From Candidatus Accumulibacter similis (GTDB taxonomy: Bacteria; Pseudomonadota; Gammaproteobacteria; Burkholderiales; Rhodocyclaceae), in contig CP054595.1 in NCBI GenBank assembly GCA_013347225.1, positions 4,460,415 through 4,524,414 on the forward strand: a DNA stretch of 64,000 nt, in the 5' to 3' direction. Positions 40,334-51,095 of this stretch are shown here, piece after piece. Positions within the stretch are counted from its first letter, which is position 1; each line of letters begins with the position of its first letter. A model generated the notes under the pieces. That model worked only from the letters and a program-made list of their open reading frames with translations. It was not told where the DNA came from and searched no databases. The position numbers were made by a program, and so were the translations under genes.

Positions 40334-41149
40334 CTATTGGTCGTTGGCCAGCCAGATCAGCGATGCCATGCGGCCGGTCACGCGGTCACGCCGGTAGGAA
40401 AAGAAAAGCTCGTGCTGCCGCAGCGTGCAGTGGTCGCCACCGTGAATCGACCCGACACCGAGCCGCAGCAGCCGCTGCCGCGCCAACAGGTGGAGATCGG
40501 CCAGCCAGCCGCCGCCCGCCTGCACAACCGATGACTGGCCGCGACTGCAGTCGGCAGGCGCATCAGCGGCGGCGGCACCCCGCGCAAGCTTGCTGAAGGC
40601 ATGTGCCGCCTGTGGATCGGCAGCAACGAACGCCTGCCGCACCTCGTCGCCCACCTCGAAAGCCTGCGCTCCGATCGCCGGTCCGAGATACGCGAGCAGG
40701 CTGGCAGCCGGAACTTTCATCGCGGTCACCGTCCGCTCGATGATGCCGGCCTGCAGGCCCCGCCAGCCGGCATGCGCGGCGGCGACGACGGTTCCGGCGC
40801 GGTCGCAGAGCAGCACCGGCAGACAATCGGCGGTCATGACGACGCAGACGACGCCGGACGCGCGGGCGAACGAAGCGTCGGCAACCGCAGGCGCAGCAGC
40901 GCCAACGGCCGCCGCGGCGTCGACCACGGTCGTTCCGTGCACCTGCTGCAACCAGCAGGGGGACGCCGGCAGTCGCTGGCCGAGCCGCTGCCGATTGGCA
41001 GCGACCGCCAGCGGATCGTCGCCGACGTGATCCGCGAGGTTGAGGCTGCCGTAGGGCGGCAGGCTGACGCCGCCGCGACGAGTCGTCACCAGACTGCGTA
41101 CCGACGCCGGCGCCGGCCAGTCGGGCACGATCCAGGTCGCCCCGGTCAT
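40334..41149 (-). CDS. pgeF: PgeF/YfiH purine nucleoside phosphorylase-type protein
   Basis: The 271-residue protein has the family landmarks: SLVTTRRGGVSLPPYGSLNL at the start, LQQVHGT, VVMTADCLPVLLCD and AAAHAGWRG, which supply the zinc-binding His/Cys residues. Members were long called laccase-like, and are now known as purine nucleoside phosphorylase/adenosine deaminase enzymes or the peptidoglycan editing factor PgeF, which removes mis-built stem peptides. It is next to rluD, as in many proteobacteria, with only about 50 bases between the two. Confidence 0.93.
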   Translation of the reverse strand: MTGATWIVPDWPAPASVRSLVTTRRGGVSLPPYGSLNLADHVGDDPLAVAANRQRLGQRLPASPCWLQQVHGTTVVDAAAAVGAAAPAVADASFARASGVVCVVMTADCLPVLLCDRAGTVVAAAHAGWRGLQAGIIERTVTAMKVPAASLLAYLGPAIGAQAFEVGDEVRQAFVAADPQAAHAFSKLARGAAAADAPADCSRGQSSVVQAGGGWLADLHLLARQRLLRLGVGSIHGGDHCTLRQHELFFSYRRDRVTGRMASLIWLANDQ

Positions 41150-41203
41150 CGCCGGCGGGCCGTCGCGGCAGACCCCGCCATGCGGCTGCCGGCAAGGACG
41201 ACC

Positions 41204-42338
<1,135 letters not shown>

Positions 42339-42340
<2 letters not shown>

Positions 42341-43133
42341 GCGTAGTTTAGCGATTATCGCATCCCTTTTCCTCGCATCGCTGCTTGCCGGCTGTGGACT
42401 CTTCCCGGATGCGAAGGACGAAACGATCGGCTGGTCGGCCAACAAGCTCTACACCGAAGCCAAGGAGGCACTCAACGACGGCTCCTACGCGAAGGCGGTG
42501 AAGTACTTCGAGAAACTCGAGTCGCGCTATCCCTATGGCCGCTACGCGCAGCAGGCGCAGATCGACATCGCCTATGCCTACTGGAAGGACCAGGAACCGG
42601 CCTCGGCGATCGCTGCCTGCGACCGGTTCATCAAGCTCCACCCGAACCACCCGAATGTCGATTACGTGTACTACCTGAAGGGACTGATCAACTTCAACGA
42701 GGACCTCGGCATCCTTGGTATCGTCAGCAACCAGGACATGACCGAACGTGATCCGAAGGGCGCACGCGAGTCCTTCGATGCCTTCCGCGAGCTGGTGACG
42801 CGCTTCCCGGACAGCAAGTACACCCCCGACGCGATCCTGCGCATGAAGTACCTGGTCAATGCCCTCGCGTCGCTGGAACTGCATGTCGCACGCTACTACA
42901 TGAAGCGCGGCGCCTATCTCGCCGCTGCGAATCGCGCCCAGTATGCCGTCCTGAACTATCCGGCAGCGCCGGCCAACGAAGAGGCCCTGTTCATCATGGT
43001 CAAGGCCTACGACGCGCTTGGCCTGACCGACCTTCGTGACGACGCCGAGCGCGTCATGCGCCGCAACTTCCCGAACAGCGCGTACTACGTCCGCGGTCTC
43101 GAGCGCAAGGAACCGTGGTGGAAACTCTGGTAG
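42339..43133 (+). CDS. bamD: BamD outer membrane assembly lipoprotein
   Basis: The 264-residue protein has a lipoprotein signal (MRSLAIIASLFLASLLAGC) with the lipid-attached cysteine at C19. Five tetratricopeptide-like repeats follow (for example YTEAKEALNDGSYAKAVKYF, YYLKGLINFNEDLG). BamD is the essential partner of BamA in inserting beta-barrel proteins in the outer membrane. The start codon overlaps that of rluD on the other strand. It ends 24 bases before the convergent kinase gene, with a GGCCGGCC palindrome between. Confidence 0.95.
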
Positions 43134-43157
43134 CCGGCCGGCCGCAGGGGACTTTCT

Positions 43158-45593
43158 TCAGCCCGACTGCTTGATCGCCAGCACCGCCTGATTGCGCAAT
43201 GTGCGCAGCAGCGAGAGTTCCTGCCCCGAAATGGAGATTTCCCCCGCCCGCGGCCGGTCGGCGTAGATCATCGCCACCGGGCTGCGCTTGATGCACAGCG
43301 GCAGGACGACGAAGGTCTCGGCCGCGACCGCCCTGCGAAACCACTCCGGAATGCGCGCGGCAATCTTCGGGTCGCTGGTGTCGCTGATCAGGATGTCGAC
43401 CCCGTTGGCCAGCGCGGCATGGAAGATGTCAGGCGAAAAGACGAGCGAGAAGCGAAAGCGCTTCGCCACCTCCAGCACGTCGGGACCGAAACCAAAGCGA
43501 CCGAGCATCGAATTGCTGCGCTGGTCCCGGACGCAGAGGATCACCCGCCGGAAACCCATGGCGCGGTACATGGTCTCGAGGGTGATGCGCAGGACGTCGT
43601 TGAGCCGGCAATCGCTGACCAGGGCGTTGCTCACGTCCTGGATCCCTGCCAGCAGCGTGGCTGTCCTCGCCACGCCGTCGGCGCTGCCGGCAACAATCTC
43701 GCCGACGGTGCCAGCAGCAACAGCCTCTGCCAGCTCGGCCGCACCGCCGGCCACCGCCGCCACGACGACAGGTTCGGGCAGTACGCTGTCCCCCAGTCCG
43801 TCATCCACTGTCGGCAGTGGCACGACCGGACTGGCCTGCGAGGCACCCCAGCCCTTGAGCTGGCGACCGAAGTGCGTCTGTTGCAGGTTCAGGCGGATGC
43901 TGCGCGCAAAGTCCGCCACCTGCGGGAGCGCGCGGTCGACCGCCTGCCGCAGATCCTTCTCGTCGACCGCGATGGCGTCCGCGAAGCGGCTGGCGACGCG
44001 CCGCAGCTCCTTCGGCTGTTGCTCGCCGCTGCTTTCCGCAATCACCCCGCACAGTTCGTTCGACAGCGCGGCGAGGACGCGCAGGCGGTCCTCGCTGCCG
44101 ACGGGACGGCGAACGCTGCCCGCCGGCAGGCGCCGCATGCTGTTGACGATCTGCCGCGGGAAACCCCAGGCCTGGGCGATGGCCATTCCCAGGTCGGCAA
44201 AGGAAATTCCGAGCACCTGCTGCGCGGCGGCTTCTTCGGCGCAGTTCCGCTGCTGCAGGACGCGCCGGATCTCGGCGCTTTCTTCCGGGAAGTAATACTG
44301 GCTCAGCAGGCGACCCAGGTTGTGGAACATCGAGCAGATGAAAGCCTCCTCGCTCTCCGGCCGGCCGGCAACGCTGCTGCAGATGTCGCGTGCCAGAACA
44401 CCGGCGAGGTTGGCGCGCAGGAATTCATCCTTGAGCTGATCGGCGTTGTCCCGGTTCTGCAGGTGCTCGAGCAGCAGCACCGTGATCGCCATGCTGCGCA
44501 CGGCGTCGAGGCCGAGGACGACGACGGCACGCGATACGGTACTGATGTTGCCGCCACCCGCCTGCTGGTAGTACGCCGAGTTGACCATGCGCAGGAGCTT
44601 GTTGGTCAGCGAAAAGTCCTTCAGGATCGTGTTGGCGAACTGCGAGACGCTCTGATTCTCGGCTGCGGTGATTCGGTTGATGGCGCTGACCGACTCCGAG
44701 AGCGCAGGGAAGTCGCTCTTGTGGCGCATGCGCCGCAACAGGAAGTCGATCGTGCTCTGGCGCGCGTCGCTCGCTTCGCCAACCGGGGGTGGATGCAGAT
44801 GCTCGTCGAGCGCCTCGCGCATCTGCGCGGCGGATTCGTAGCGATCCGCCGGATCACGTTCGAGGGCCCGATGCACGAGGTGCACCAGCCGCTCGTCGAG
44901 CAGACTGATCGTCTCCGCCGGCAGGCGGATGTCCTCGCTGACGATCCGCCGCATCACCTGCGGCACGTCGCTGCCGGCCAGCGCGCGGCGGCCGGCGAGC
45001 AATTCGTAGAGGACGAGGCCAGCGGCGAAGATGTCCGACCGCTCGCTGCTGCGGCGCTCGCTGATGTACTCCGGTGCCATGTACGCCGGCGTTCCCGTCA
45101 ACTGGCCGCCGTCGGTCGACCGCGCCTCGGCGCGCGCTGCGATGCCGAAGTCCATCACGCGCGCAACGCCGTCGTCGTCGATCAGGATGTTGCTCGGCTT
45201 GAGGTCGCGATGGATGATGCCGGCCGCATGGGCGTGGGCAAGCGCATCGAGGATCGCCAGCATGATCGGGATCGCCCGCGCCGGCGGCAAGGCACCGGTG
45301 ATCTGCAGATGCTCGGCGAGGTTCCGGCCCGGAACGAGCTGAAAGACCAGATAGAGGTCGCCCTGCTCTTCCGCCGCCTCGAAGATCGGCACGATGTTCG
45401 GATGCCGCAACTGGCTGACCATTCGCGCCTCGGCCAGCAGCGCGCCGTTCTGCTGCGCGTCCGGACGGGCGAAGTGCAGCGTCTTGATCGCCACCTGCCG
45501 CTGCAGATGCGGATCACGTGCCAGATAGACGATGCTCTGCGCGCCGCGTCCGAGTTCGCGCATGATCTCGAAACGCCCGACCTGTCTGCTCAA
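43158..45593 (-). CDS. Ser/Thr protein kinase - HDOD - GAF fusion
   Basis: The likely start is TTG at 45593, overlapping the rmuC stop and preceded by GGAGGGAGG; the product has 811 residues. Residues 5-265 are a eukaryotic-like kinase: LGRGAQSIVYLARD, VAIKTL with the ATP lysine, IIHRDLKPSN, MDFG and GTPAYMAPE. Residues about 290-540 are an HDOD domain (AENQSVSQFANTILKDFSLT, NSAYYQQAGGGNISTVSRAV). The last 170 residues are a GAF domain (MGFRRVILCVRDQRSN). HDOD proteins regulate second-messenger and stress pathways, and GAF domains sense small ligands. It seems to be a one-protein signalling unit whose input comes from the GAF end. Substrate is unknown. Confidence 0.92.
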   Translation of the reverse strand: MSRQVGRFEIMRELGRGAQSIVYLARDPHLQRQVAIKTLHFARPDAQQNGALLAEARMVSQLRHPNIVPIFEAAEEQGDLYLVFQLVPGRNLAEHLQITGALPPARAIPIMLAILDALAHAHAAGIIHRDLKPSNILIDDDGVARVMDFGIAARAEARSTDGGQLTGTPAYMAPEYISERRSSERSDIFAAGLVLYELLAGRRALAGSDVPQVMRRIVSEDIRLPAETISLLDERLVHLVHRALERDPADRYESAAQMREALDEHLHPPPVGEASDARQSTIDFLLRRMRHKSDFPALSESVSAINRITAAENQSVSQFANTILKDFSLTNKLLRMVNSAYYQQAGGGNISTVSRAVVVLGLDAVRSMAITVLLLEHLQNRDNADQLKDEFLRANLAGVLARDICSSVAGRPESEEAFICSMFHNLGRLLSQYYFPEESAEIRRVLQQRNCAEEAAAQQVLGISFADLGMAIAQAWGFPRQIVNSMRRLPAGSVRRPVGSEDRLRVLAALSNELCGVIAESSGEQQPKELRRVASRFADAIAVDEKDLRQAVDRALPQVADFARSIRLNLQQTHFGRQLKGWGASQASPVVPLPTVDDGLGDSVLPEPVVVAAVAGGAAELAEAVAAGTVGEIVAGSADGVARTATLLAGIQDVSNALVSDCRLNDVLRITLETMYRAMGFRRVILCVRDQRSNSMLGRFGFGPDVLEVAKRFRFSLVFSPDIFHAALANGVDILISDTSDPKIAARIPEWFRRAVAAETFVVLPLCIKRSPVAMIYADRPRAGEISISGQELSLLRTLRNQAVLAIKQSG

Positions 45594-46933
45594 TCGCCTC
45601 CCTCCGGCGAATCGGCGTCCGCCACCTCCTCGAGATCGCCAAGCCGGCGCTGCGCCTCGTCGACCGGCAGCGCCTCGACATCCTTCAATTTGCGCTCGAT
45701 CTGCCGCGTCCGCACGCCCGCCGACTCGATGCTCCGGCTCGCCTGCTCGAGCTTGCGGCGGGTCGCCTCGAGAACCTCGCCGAACCTGCCGAACTCGGTC
45801 TTCACCGCACCGAGCACCGCCCACACCTCCGACGAACGCCGCTCGATCGCCAGTGTCCGAAAACCCATCTGCAGGCTGTTGAGCAGTGCCGCCAGCGTCG
45901 TCGGCCCAGCGACGCAGATGCGCAGATCCCGCTGCAGGCCATCAACCAGTCCCGGCCGGCGCAGGACCTCCGCGTACAGGCCCTCGGTCGGCAGATAGAG
46001 GATGGCGAAGTCCGTCGTGTACGGCGGCTCGACGTACTTGTCGCGGATCTTCCGTGCCTCGTCCCGCAGCCGGCCCTCGAGCGCCCGCGTCGCCAGCTCG
46101 AGCGCCGCCGGATCGTTGCGCTCCTGCGCATCGAGCAGCCGCTGATGATCCTCGAGGGGAAACTTGGCATCGATCGGCAGCCATACCGGCTGCTGCTCGT
46201 CGGCACCCGGCAGGCGGATGGCGAACTCGACGCGATCGTTTCGACGCGGCCGCGTCGCCACGTTGCGCGCATACTGGTCGGCGGTCAGCAGTTGGTCGAG
46301 AAGCGCGTCCAGCTGCACCTCACCCCAGGTGCCACGGGTCTTGACGTTGCTCAGGACGCGCTTCAAGTCACCGACGCCGGTAGCCAGCGTCTGCATCTCG
46401 CCAAGCCCGCGGTGCACCTGCTCGAGACGATCGCTGACCAGCCTGAACGAATCCCCGAGCCGCTGCTCGAGGGTCGCGTGCAGCTTTTCGTCCACAGTCT
46501 GGCGGATCTCGTCGAGCTTCCTCGCGTTGTCGCCCTGCAGCAGCGACAGACGAGCCTCGAGCGCCAGGCGCAGGCTTTCGAAGCGCTGCTCGTTGCTGTT
46601 CGTCAGCCGCGACAACTGTTGCGCGAAGGACTCGAGCTGCTGCGCCTGCAGTTCGCCCAGCCGCCCCAGTTCACCGGCAAGCGCCTGTGACAGACGGCCC
46701 AGCGACAGCGTCTGTTCCTCGCGATCACCACGCGCGGTCGCCACGGCCTCCTGCCGTCCGCGCGCCAGTTCCTCGCGCAGCTCACGTTCGACCTGCGCAA
46801 TCGACCGCTGCACATCGCGCAGGCCGGCATCGAGTGTCTCGCGGCTGTGCGCGGCACGTGCCAGGACGAGGATCTGCAGCACCAGAAGGGCAACGCCGAT
46901 CCCCAGCAGCGCCTGCAGGATGCCCTCGCTCAC
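45590..46933 (-). CDS. rmuC: DNA recombination protein RmuC
   Basis: The 447-residue protein has a single N-terminal membrane helix (ILQALLGIGVALLVLQILVL), a long coiled coil (residues about 30-150) and a C-terminal nuclease-like RmuC domain (TRGTWGEVQLDALLDQLLTA, VWLPIDAKFPLEDHQRLLDA, DFAILYLPTEGLYAEV). RmuC limits inversions and rearrangements at short inverted repeats in E. coli. Its stop codon overlaps the TTG start of the kinase gene, so the two are probably cotranscribed. It follows the large DUF748 gene after 28 bases. Confidence 0.95.
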   Translation of the reverse strand: MSEGILQALLGIGVALLVLQILVLARAAHSRETLDAGLRDVQRSIAQVERELREELARGRQEAVATARGDREEQTLSLGRLSQALAGELGRLGELQAQQLESFAQQLSRLTNSNEQRFESLRLALEARLSLLQGDNARKLDEIRQTVDEKLHATLEQRLGDSFRLVSDRLEQVHRGLGEMQTLATGVGDLKRVLSNVKTRGTWGEVQLDALLDQLLTADQYARNVATRPRRNDRVEFAIRLPGADEQQPVWLPIDAKFPLEDHQRLLDAQERNDPAALELATRALEGRLRDEARKIRDKYVEPPYTTDFAILYLPTEGLYAEVLRRPGLVDGLQRDLRICVAGPTTLAALLNSLQMGFRTLAIERRSSEVWAVLGAVKTEFGRFGEVLEATRRKLEQASRSIESAGVRTRQIERKLKDVEALPVDEAQRRLGDLEEVADADSPEGGD

Positions 46934-46960
46934 TTGCCAGCCGGCCGCAATGCGCCGATC

Positions 46961-49900
46961 CTACTTCAGCGACAACGCCACCCGGCTCTCGCGCGCCTGG
47001 GCAGCGGCATCGGCCTTGCCGTCCGATGCGACGAGCTTGACCGGCAGCAGGAACATCCGTTCGCTCGGAACATCGCGCGCCAGCAGGGCGTCGAGGACGG
47101 CTTTCGCGCGGCGGTCGGCCAGGTCGCGCAGTTCCTCGTCGTCGGCAACGGTGTTGGCCAGGATCAGCTTCTCCATCTCATCGACCGGCAACCCCTTGAC
47201 CATGCCGATCAGATTGCGCGGCTTGGGGAACTTCTCGGCTCGATAGACGCGTTCGAGGAGTGCCGGATACTCCCTGGCGTCGACCTCGACGCTGTCCACC
47301 GAGCCGCTCTCAACACCCTTCTTCGTCAGATCCTCACGTTTCAGTGCACGCACCTTGCTCTGCAGGCGATAACGCTTCAATCCCTCGGGGTCGCTCTGCA
47401 GATCGGCGTGCCCCTCGATCTCGAGCTTCAGCGCCGGCCTGTCGACCAGCGCCCTGGCGAGCGTCTCGAGGCGCTTCTGTGCCTCGGGGGTCAGGCTCGC
47501 CTCACCGACTGCGAAGTCGATCGTGGACAGTTCCTCGCCGCCGCCAAAGACCGATCCGAGGAGTGCGAAGGGCGAGGTGAGCGCTTTCACCAGGACATTG
47601 ACGATCACCCGAACGATGAGACCGCCGATGCTGAACTCGGGATCATCGAGCGAACCCGAGATCGGCAGGTTGATGTCGATCTCGCCGCTGCGGTTCTTCA
47701 GCAAGGCGACCGCGAGCGTCACCGGCAGCTTCGTCGCATCCGGGCTGGCGACCTGCTCGCCGAACGTAAGCTGATCGAGAAACACCCGGTTCTCGGCCGT
47801 GAGCAGCCGGTTCTCGATCCTGTACTTGACGAACAGCGACATCTTGCCCTTATCGATCGCGTAGCCGGCGTACTTGCCGGAGTACGGCGAGAGCGAGGTC
47901 ATCTCGATTCCCCTGACCTCCGCCTGCAGGTCGAGACGGGGGATTGGCGACAACGGGTTGAGCTGTCCACTGACCGTCAGCGGCGCGATGTTGTCGTAAC
48001 TGCCTCGCAGATCGACCTTCGCCGAACTGTCCGCCGCCGACGACAGACCGCTGATCGTGCCACCGATCTTCTTCAGGTTCGCCGAGTAATTGGGCTTGAT
48101 GAAATTGTCGCTGAAGCGGACATCGCCACCCTGCAGGGTGATGCGGGCGATGTTGATCGGCAGCGCCGGCTTCGCCGCGACGGCGGTGACCGGCGCCGAA
48201 GCCTTGCCCTCACCGGCGACGACCGGCGGCGCCGCCGGCGACGACTGCGGCTGCGCCTTCGCATCGTGGCGAACGATCTGCAACAGGTTCAGCTTGCCCT
48301 CGCGACTGATGATCACACGGGCAAAGAATTCACTCAGCGCCACCTCGCCGATCGCCAGCGAATCGGGGCGCAGACGCAGGTCCAGCTTGCCGAGATGAAG
48401 CGACTTCCATTTCACGAAGTCCGCCGAGTTGATCTTGTCGACGGCCTGGAAGTCGCCGACGGTCGCTTCGCCGCTGAAGCCGCCGCCAAGCGCCGCCGGA
48501 TCGAATCCGCCACCGCCGCCCTGGCGAAGTTGCAGCACGCCGTCAAGGCTCACCAGGCCGCGCGTCACGTCGACGTTGAGGTGCTCGGTGACGTAGGGTT
48601 GCAGCGGCAGAAGTTCGACCGTCCGCATGGTCAGCTTGAGGTCGGCGTCGAGCGGCAATGGGCGGATACTGCCGGCAAGCTCGACTTCACCCTTGCGATT
48701 GAGCCGGAAGCTGGTCGTCACCTTGGCGGTGCTGCCGGCTGCCGTGGATAGGTTCTCGCCATCTAAACGCAGTCCCTCGATGGTGTGCGTCGCCGCCGGC
48801 GACACCGCGGCGTCCTCGAAGCGCAGCCCGATGTCCTCGGAGTGGTACTTGGCAACGGTGATCTGCCAGGCACCGCCAGGGTCCTTCCGTGCGGCCGTCG
48901 CAGCGCGCAGGACGGGCGGCTGGACGAAGTCGATGCTGCCGTCGGCGGCGCGGCGCAGCAACACGCGCGTGCCGCGCTGCGAGAGTTCGCCGATGAGCAC
49001 CCGCCTTCCGGGGAGATCGAGCTGGCCGCCGCTGACCGACAGGGAGCCCGCCTTGATCCAGGGTTCTCCCTGAAAGCGCATCGCCAGTTCGAACTTCGCT
49101 GGCGACGCACCCTTGCTGTCGAGGTTGCGGATGCCGAAATCGATGCCTTCGATACTGGCGTTGAACGGCTTGCCATGCGATTCGTCGAGCCAGGACAGGG
49201 CACCGCCGCTGACCTTGGCTTCGCCCAGAGACCAGCTCACCGGTGCGGCCGGCGACTCCTTGGCCGGACCGTCGGCCGCTGCCGGCGGCGAGCGGGCAGC
49301 GAGTTCCTGATTGAAGAACTCGACCCAGTTGATCGTCCCCTGGCGACTGACTCGCGCATGGATCTCGGGCGACTCGACCGCTACCCGCTCGACGACGAAA
49401 ACGCGCTGCAGCGGATCGACCGTTGCCAGCACAACGTGCAGGCGCTGCAGCGACAGCAGCGGATCGCCGGCGGTATCCTTGACGACGAGGTCCCTGACGG
49501 TGACGTTTCCCGACAGGCTGAGCGACGGATGGTCATCCTCACCGCGGCGAAAGGCGAGTTTCAGCTCGCTGTCAACGGCACCGGAAACGAGCTGGATCGG
49601 CAGTCGCAATGGCAGGTAGTCGAGGTAGGGAGCAATCTGCACGTCGCGCAGATCGACCGCCAGCTCGCTCTCCTGCGTCGCGGCGAAGGGTTTGCTGCGG
49701 CCCTGGACCACCAGCGGCGCGCCGTTGAGAGAAGCCGAGAACGCCGGCTCGACGAAGATTTCGACCGAATTCGGCAGGCTGGAAATGAAGGGCAAGGCCA
49801 GGTTGACTGCGCTGAGCTGCTGCTTCTCGCCCAGCATCCGATCGTCGAAGTCCACCCTGCCGCCGGCGATCTGGATGTTGTTCACGGAAAAGCGCGCTGT

Positions 49901-50344
49901 TGGCTCGGTCGATGGCGGCCGGGTCATGAACTCGTCGATCAGGTCGGAGAAGTTGAAACGGCCGTCCGGCAGCCGCACCAGCGACAGCGCCGGTCCGACC
50001 AGCTTCAGTTCGCTGACCACCGGGCCGCCACGAAAGAGCGAGCTCGCCTCCAGGTTGACGAACAGCTGTTCGAATCCCGCCACCTGGTCACCGCCGCCCT
50101 TTTCCTGTACCACCAGCCCGTCGACTTGCAAGGACAAGGTGTAGGGGTTTATGCTCAGCCCCTCTATCCTCACCGGTCTGTGCAGCGCCGCGGCAAGCTC
50201 ATCCACCAGCAGCCATTTGACGAGCGGCGGCATGACGAGGAAACCGAGCACGCCGATGATCAGCAGAGCCAGGGCAATCCGCAAACCGTATTTCTTCACG
50301 CGCAGGGAGGCAGTCGCGGTGGTGGGAGGGGTGTTTTCGGTCAT
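46961..50344 (-). CDS. Large DUF748/AsmA-like envelope protein with OmpA-like end
   Basis: I choose the ATG at 50344 (MTENTPPTTATASLRVKKYG), giving 1,127 residues. A single membrane anchor near the N-terminus (LRIALALLIIGVLGFLVMPP) is followed by repeated beta-rich DUF748 blocks that alternate conserved FSVNNIQIAGGRVDFDDRML-like and GELNPLSPIPRLDLQAEVRG-like phrases, and a C-terminal OmpA-like region (LETLARALVDRPALKLEIEG, then HADLQSDPEG). AsmA-related bridge-like proteins of this type move phospholipids between membranes; this function is an inference. The gene precedes rmuC on the same strand. Confidence 0.85.
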   Translation of the reverse strand: MTENTPPTTATASLRVKKYGLRIALALLIIGVLGFLVMPPLVKWLLVDELAAALHRPVRIEGLSINPYTLSLQVDGLVVQEKGGGDQVAGFEQLFVNLEASSLFRGGPVVSELKLVGPALSLVRLPDGRFNFSDLIDEFMTRPPSTEPTARFSVNNIQIAGGRVDFDDRMLGEKQQLSAVNLALPFISSLPNSVEIFVEPAFSASLNGAPLVVQGRSKPFAATQESELAVDLRDVQIAPYLDYLPLRLPIQLVSGAVDSELKLAFRRGEDDHPSLSLSGNVTVRDLVVKDTAGDPLLSLQRLHVVLATVDPLQRVFVVERVAVESPEIHARVSRQGTINWVEFFNQELAARSPPAAADGPAKESPAAPVSWSLGEAKVSGGALSWLDESHGKPFNASIEGIDFGIRNLDSKGASPAKFELAMRFQGEPWIKAGSLSVSGGQLDLPGRRVLIGELSQRGTRVLLRRAADGSIDFVQPPVLRAATAARKDPGGAWQITVAKYHSEDIGLRFEDAAVSPAATHTIEGLRLDGENLSTAAGSTAKVTTSFRLNRKGEVELAGSIRPLPLDADLKLTMRTVELLPLQPYVTEHLNVDVTRGLVSLDGVLQLRQGGGGGFDPAALGGGFSGEATVGDFQAVDKINSADFVKWKSLHLGKLDLRLRPDSLAIGEVALSEFFARVIISREGKLNLLQIVRHDAKAQPQSSPAAPPVVAGEGKASAPVTAVAAKPALPINIARITLQGGDVRFSDNFIKPNYSANLKKIGGTISGLSSAADSSAKVDLRGSYDNIAPLTVSGQLNPLSPIPRLDLQAEVRGIEMTSLSPYSGKYAGYAIDKGKMSLFVKYRIENRLLTAENRVFLDQLTFGEQVASPDATKLPVTLAVALLKNRSGEIDINLPISGSLDDPEFSIGGLIVRVIVNVLVKALTSPFALLGSVFGGGEELSTIDFAVGEASLTPEAQKRLETLARALVDRPALKLEIEGHADLQSDPEGLKRYRLQSKVRALKREDLTKKGVESGSVDSVEVDAREYPALLERVYRAEKFPKPRNLIGMVKGLPVDEMEKLILANTVADDEELRDLADRRAKAVLDALLARDVPSERMFLLPVKLVASDGKADAAAQARESRVALSLK

Positions 50345-50449
50345 GACGGCAGCCCCTGGGCTGACTGGGGAAAACGCCAATTTAGCACGAAGCGGACGCT
50401 GCCGCGGCGCCGTGGCACACGCGCGGCGTCGTTGGCAGAGGTGACTGGC

Positions 50450-50851
50450 ATGTCGCGCCCGAGCGTCCTCATCGTCGACGACAACGACCTGATGCGCAGC
50501 CTCCTGCGCAGCATGCTGCGCAACAGCGAATACGAAGTCATCGGCGAGGCGCGCAACGGTGTCGCGGCCCTCGAACTCGCCGAGCGCCTGCGACCACAGA
50601 TCGTCTGCATGGACTTGGTAATGCCGGAGATGAATGGCCTCGAAGCGCTCCAGGCTATCAAGGCACGACACCCCGAAATGGTCGTCATCATGTTCACCGG
50701 CAGCCCGAGCGTGACCGATGTGCATGCATCGATCCAGAATGGAGCCAGCGGCTTCATCGTCAAGCCCTTCCACGCCGGCAAGATGCTGGACACGGTCGAT
50801 CGCGCCTGGCGAGCGGCACAGCAGACCGCCAGCAGCCAGCCGGTCGCCTGA
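50450..50851 (+). CDS. Single-domain CheY-like response regulator
   Basis: The start at 50450 (MSRPSVLIVDDNDLMRSLLR) gives 133 residues. It is a receiver domain only, with acidic pair D10/D11, phosphoacceptor D55 (IVCMDLVMPEMNG), MFTGSPS and the lysine in GFIVKPF. No output domain is present, so it would act by binding a partner or relaying phosphate. No histidine kinase is adjacent; the divergent DUF748 gene lies 105 bases away. Confidence 0.92.
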   Translation: MSRPSVLIVDDNDLMRSLLRSMLRNSEYEVIGEARNGVAALELAERLRPQIVCMDLVMPEMNGLEALQAIKARHPEMVVIMFTGSPSVTDVHASIQNGASGFIVKPFHAGKMLDTVDRAWRAAQQTASSQPVA

Positions 50852-51095
50852 GACGTCGCCACCGCGTCGTCGCCAGCGAGCGCGCGCCGGCATCGGTAGA
50901 GGGGACCGGCAAGTGCGCCGGCACCGCCGGCCGGCCGTGGCAGGCGGACCGTGGGTGGAAGCGAGTGGGCAACGCAGCGGGGCGACCGTGCAGCCGATCG
51001 CTTCACAGCCTGCGACTCAAGCGCGATGCCGACTTCGTGGAGGACAGCGGCCCGCTCGACAGCGGCCTGGCCGTGCCGACGCGGTTGGCGCCGCC

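Noticed and set aside
43419..45998. Plus-strand frame of 859 codons
   Set aside because: It is antisense to the kinase-HDOD-GAF gene, which has full domain support.
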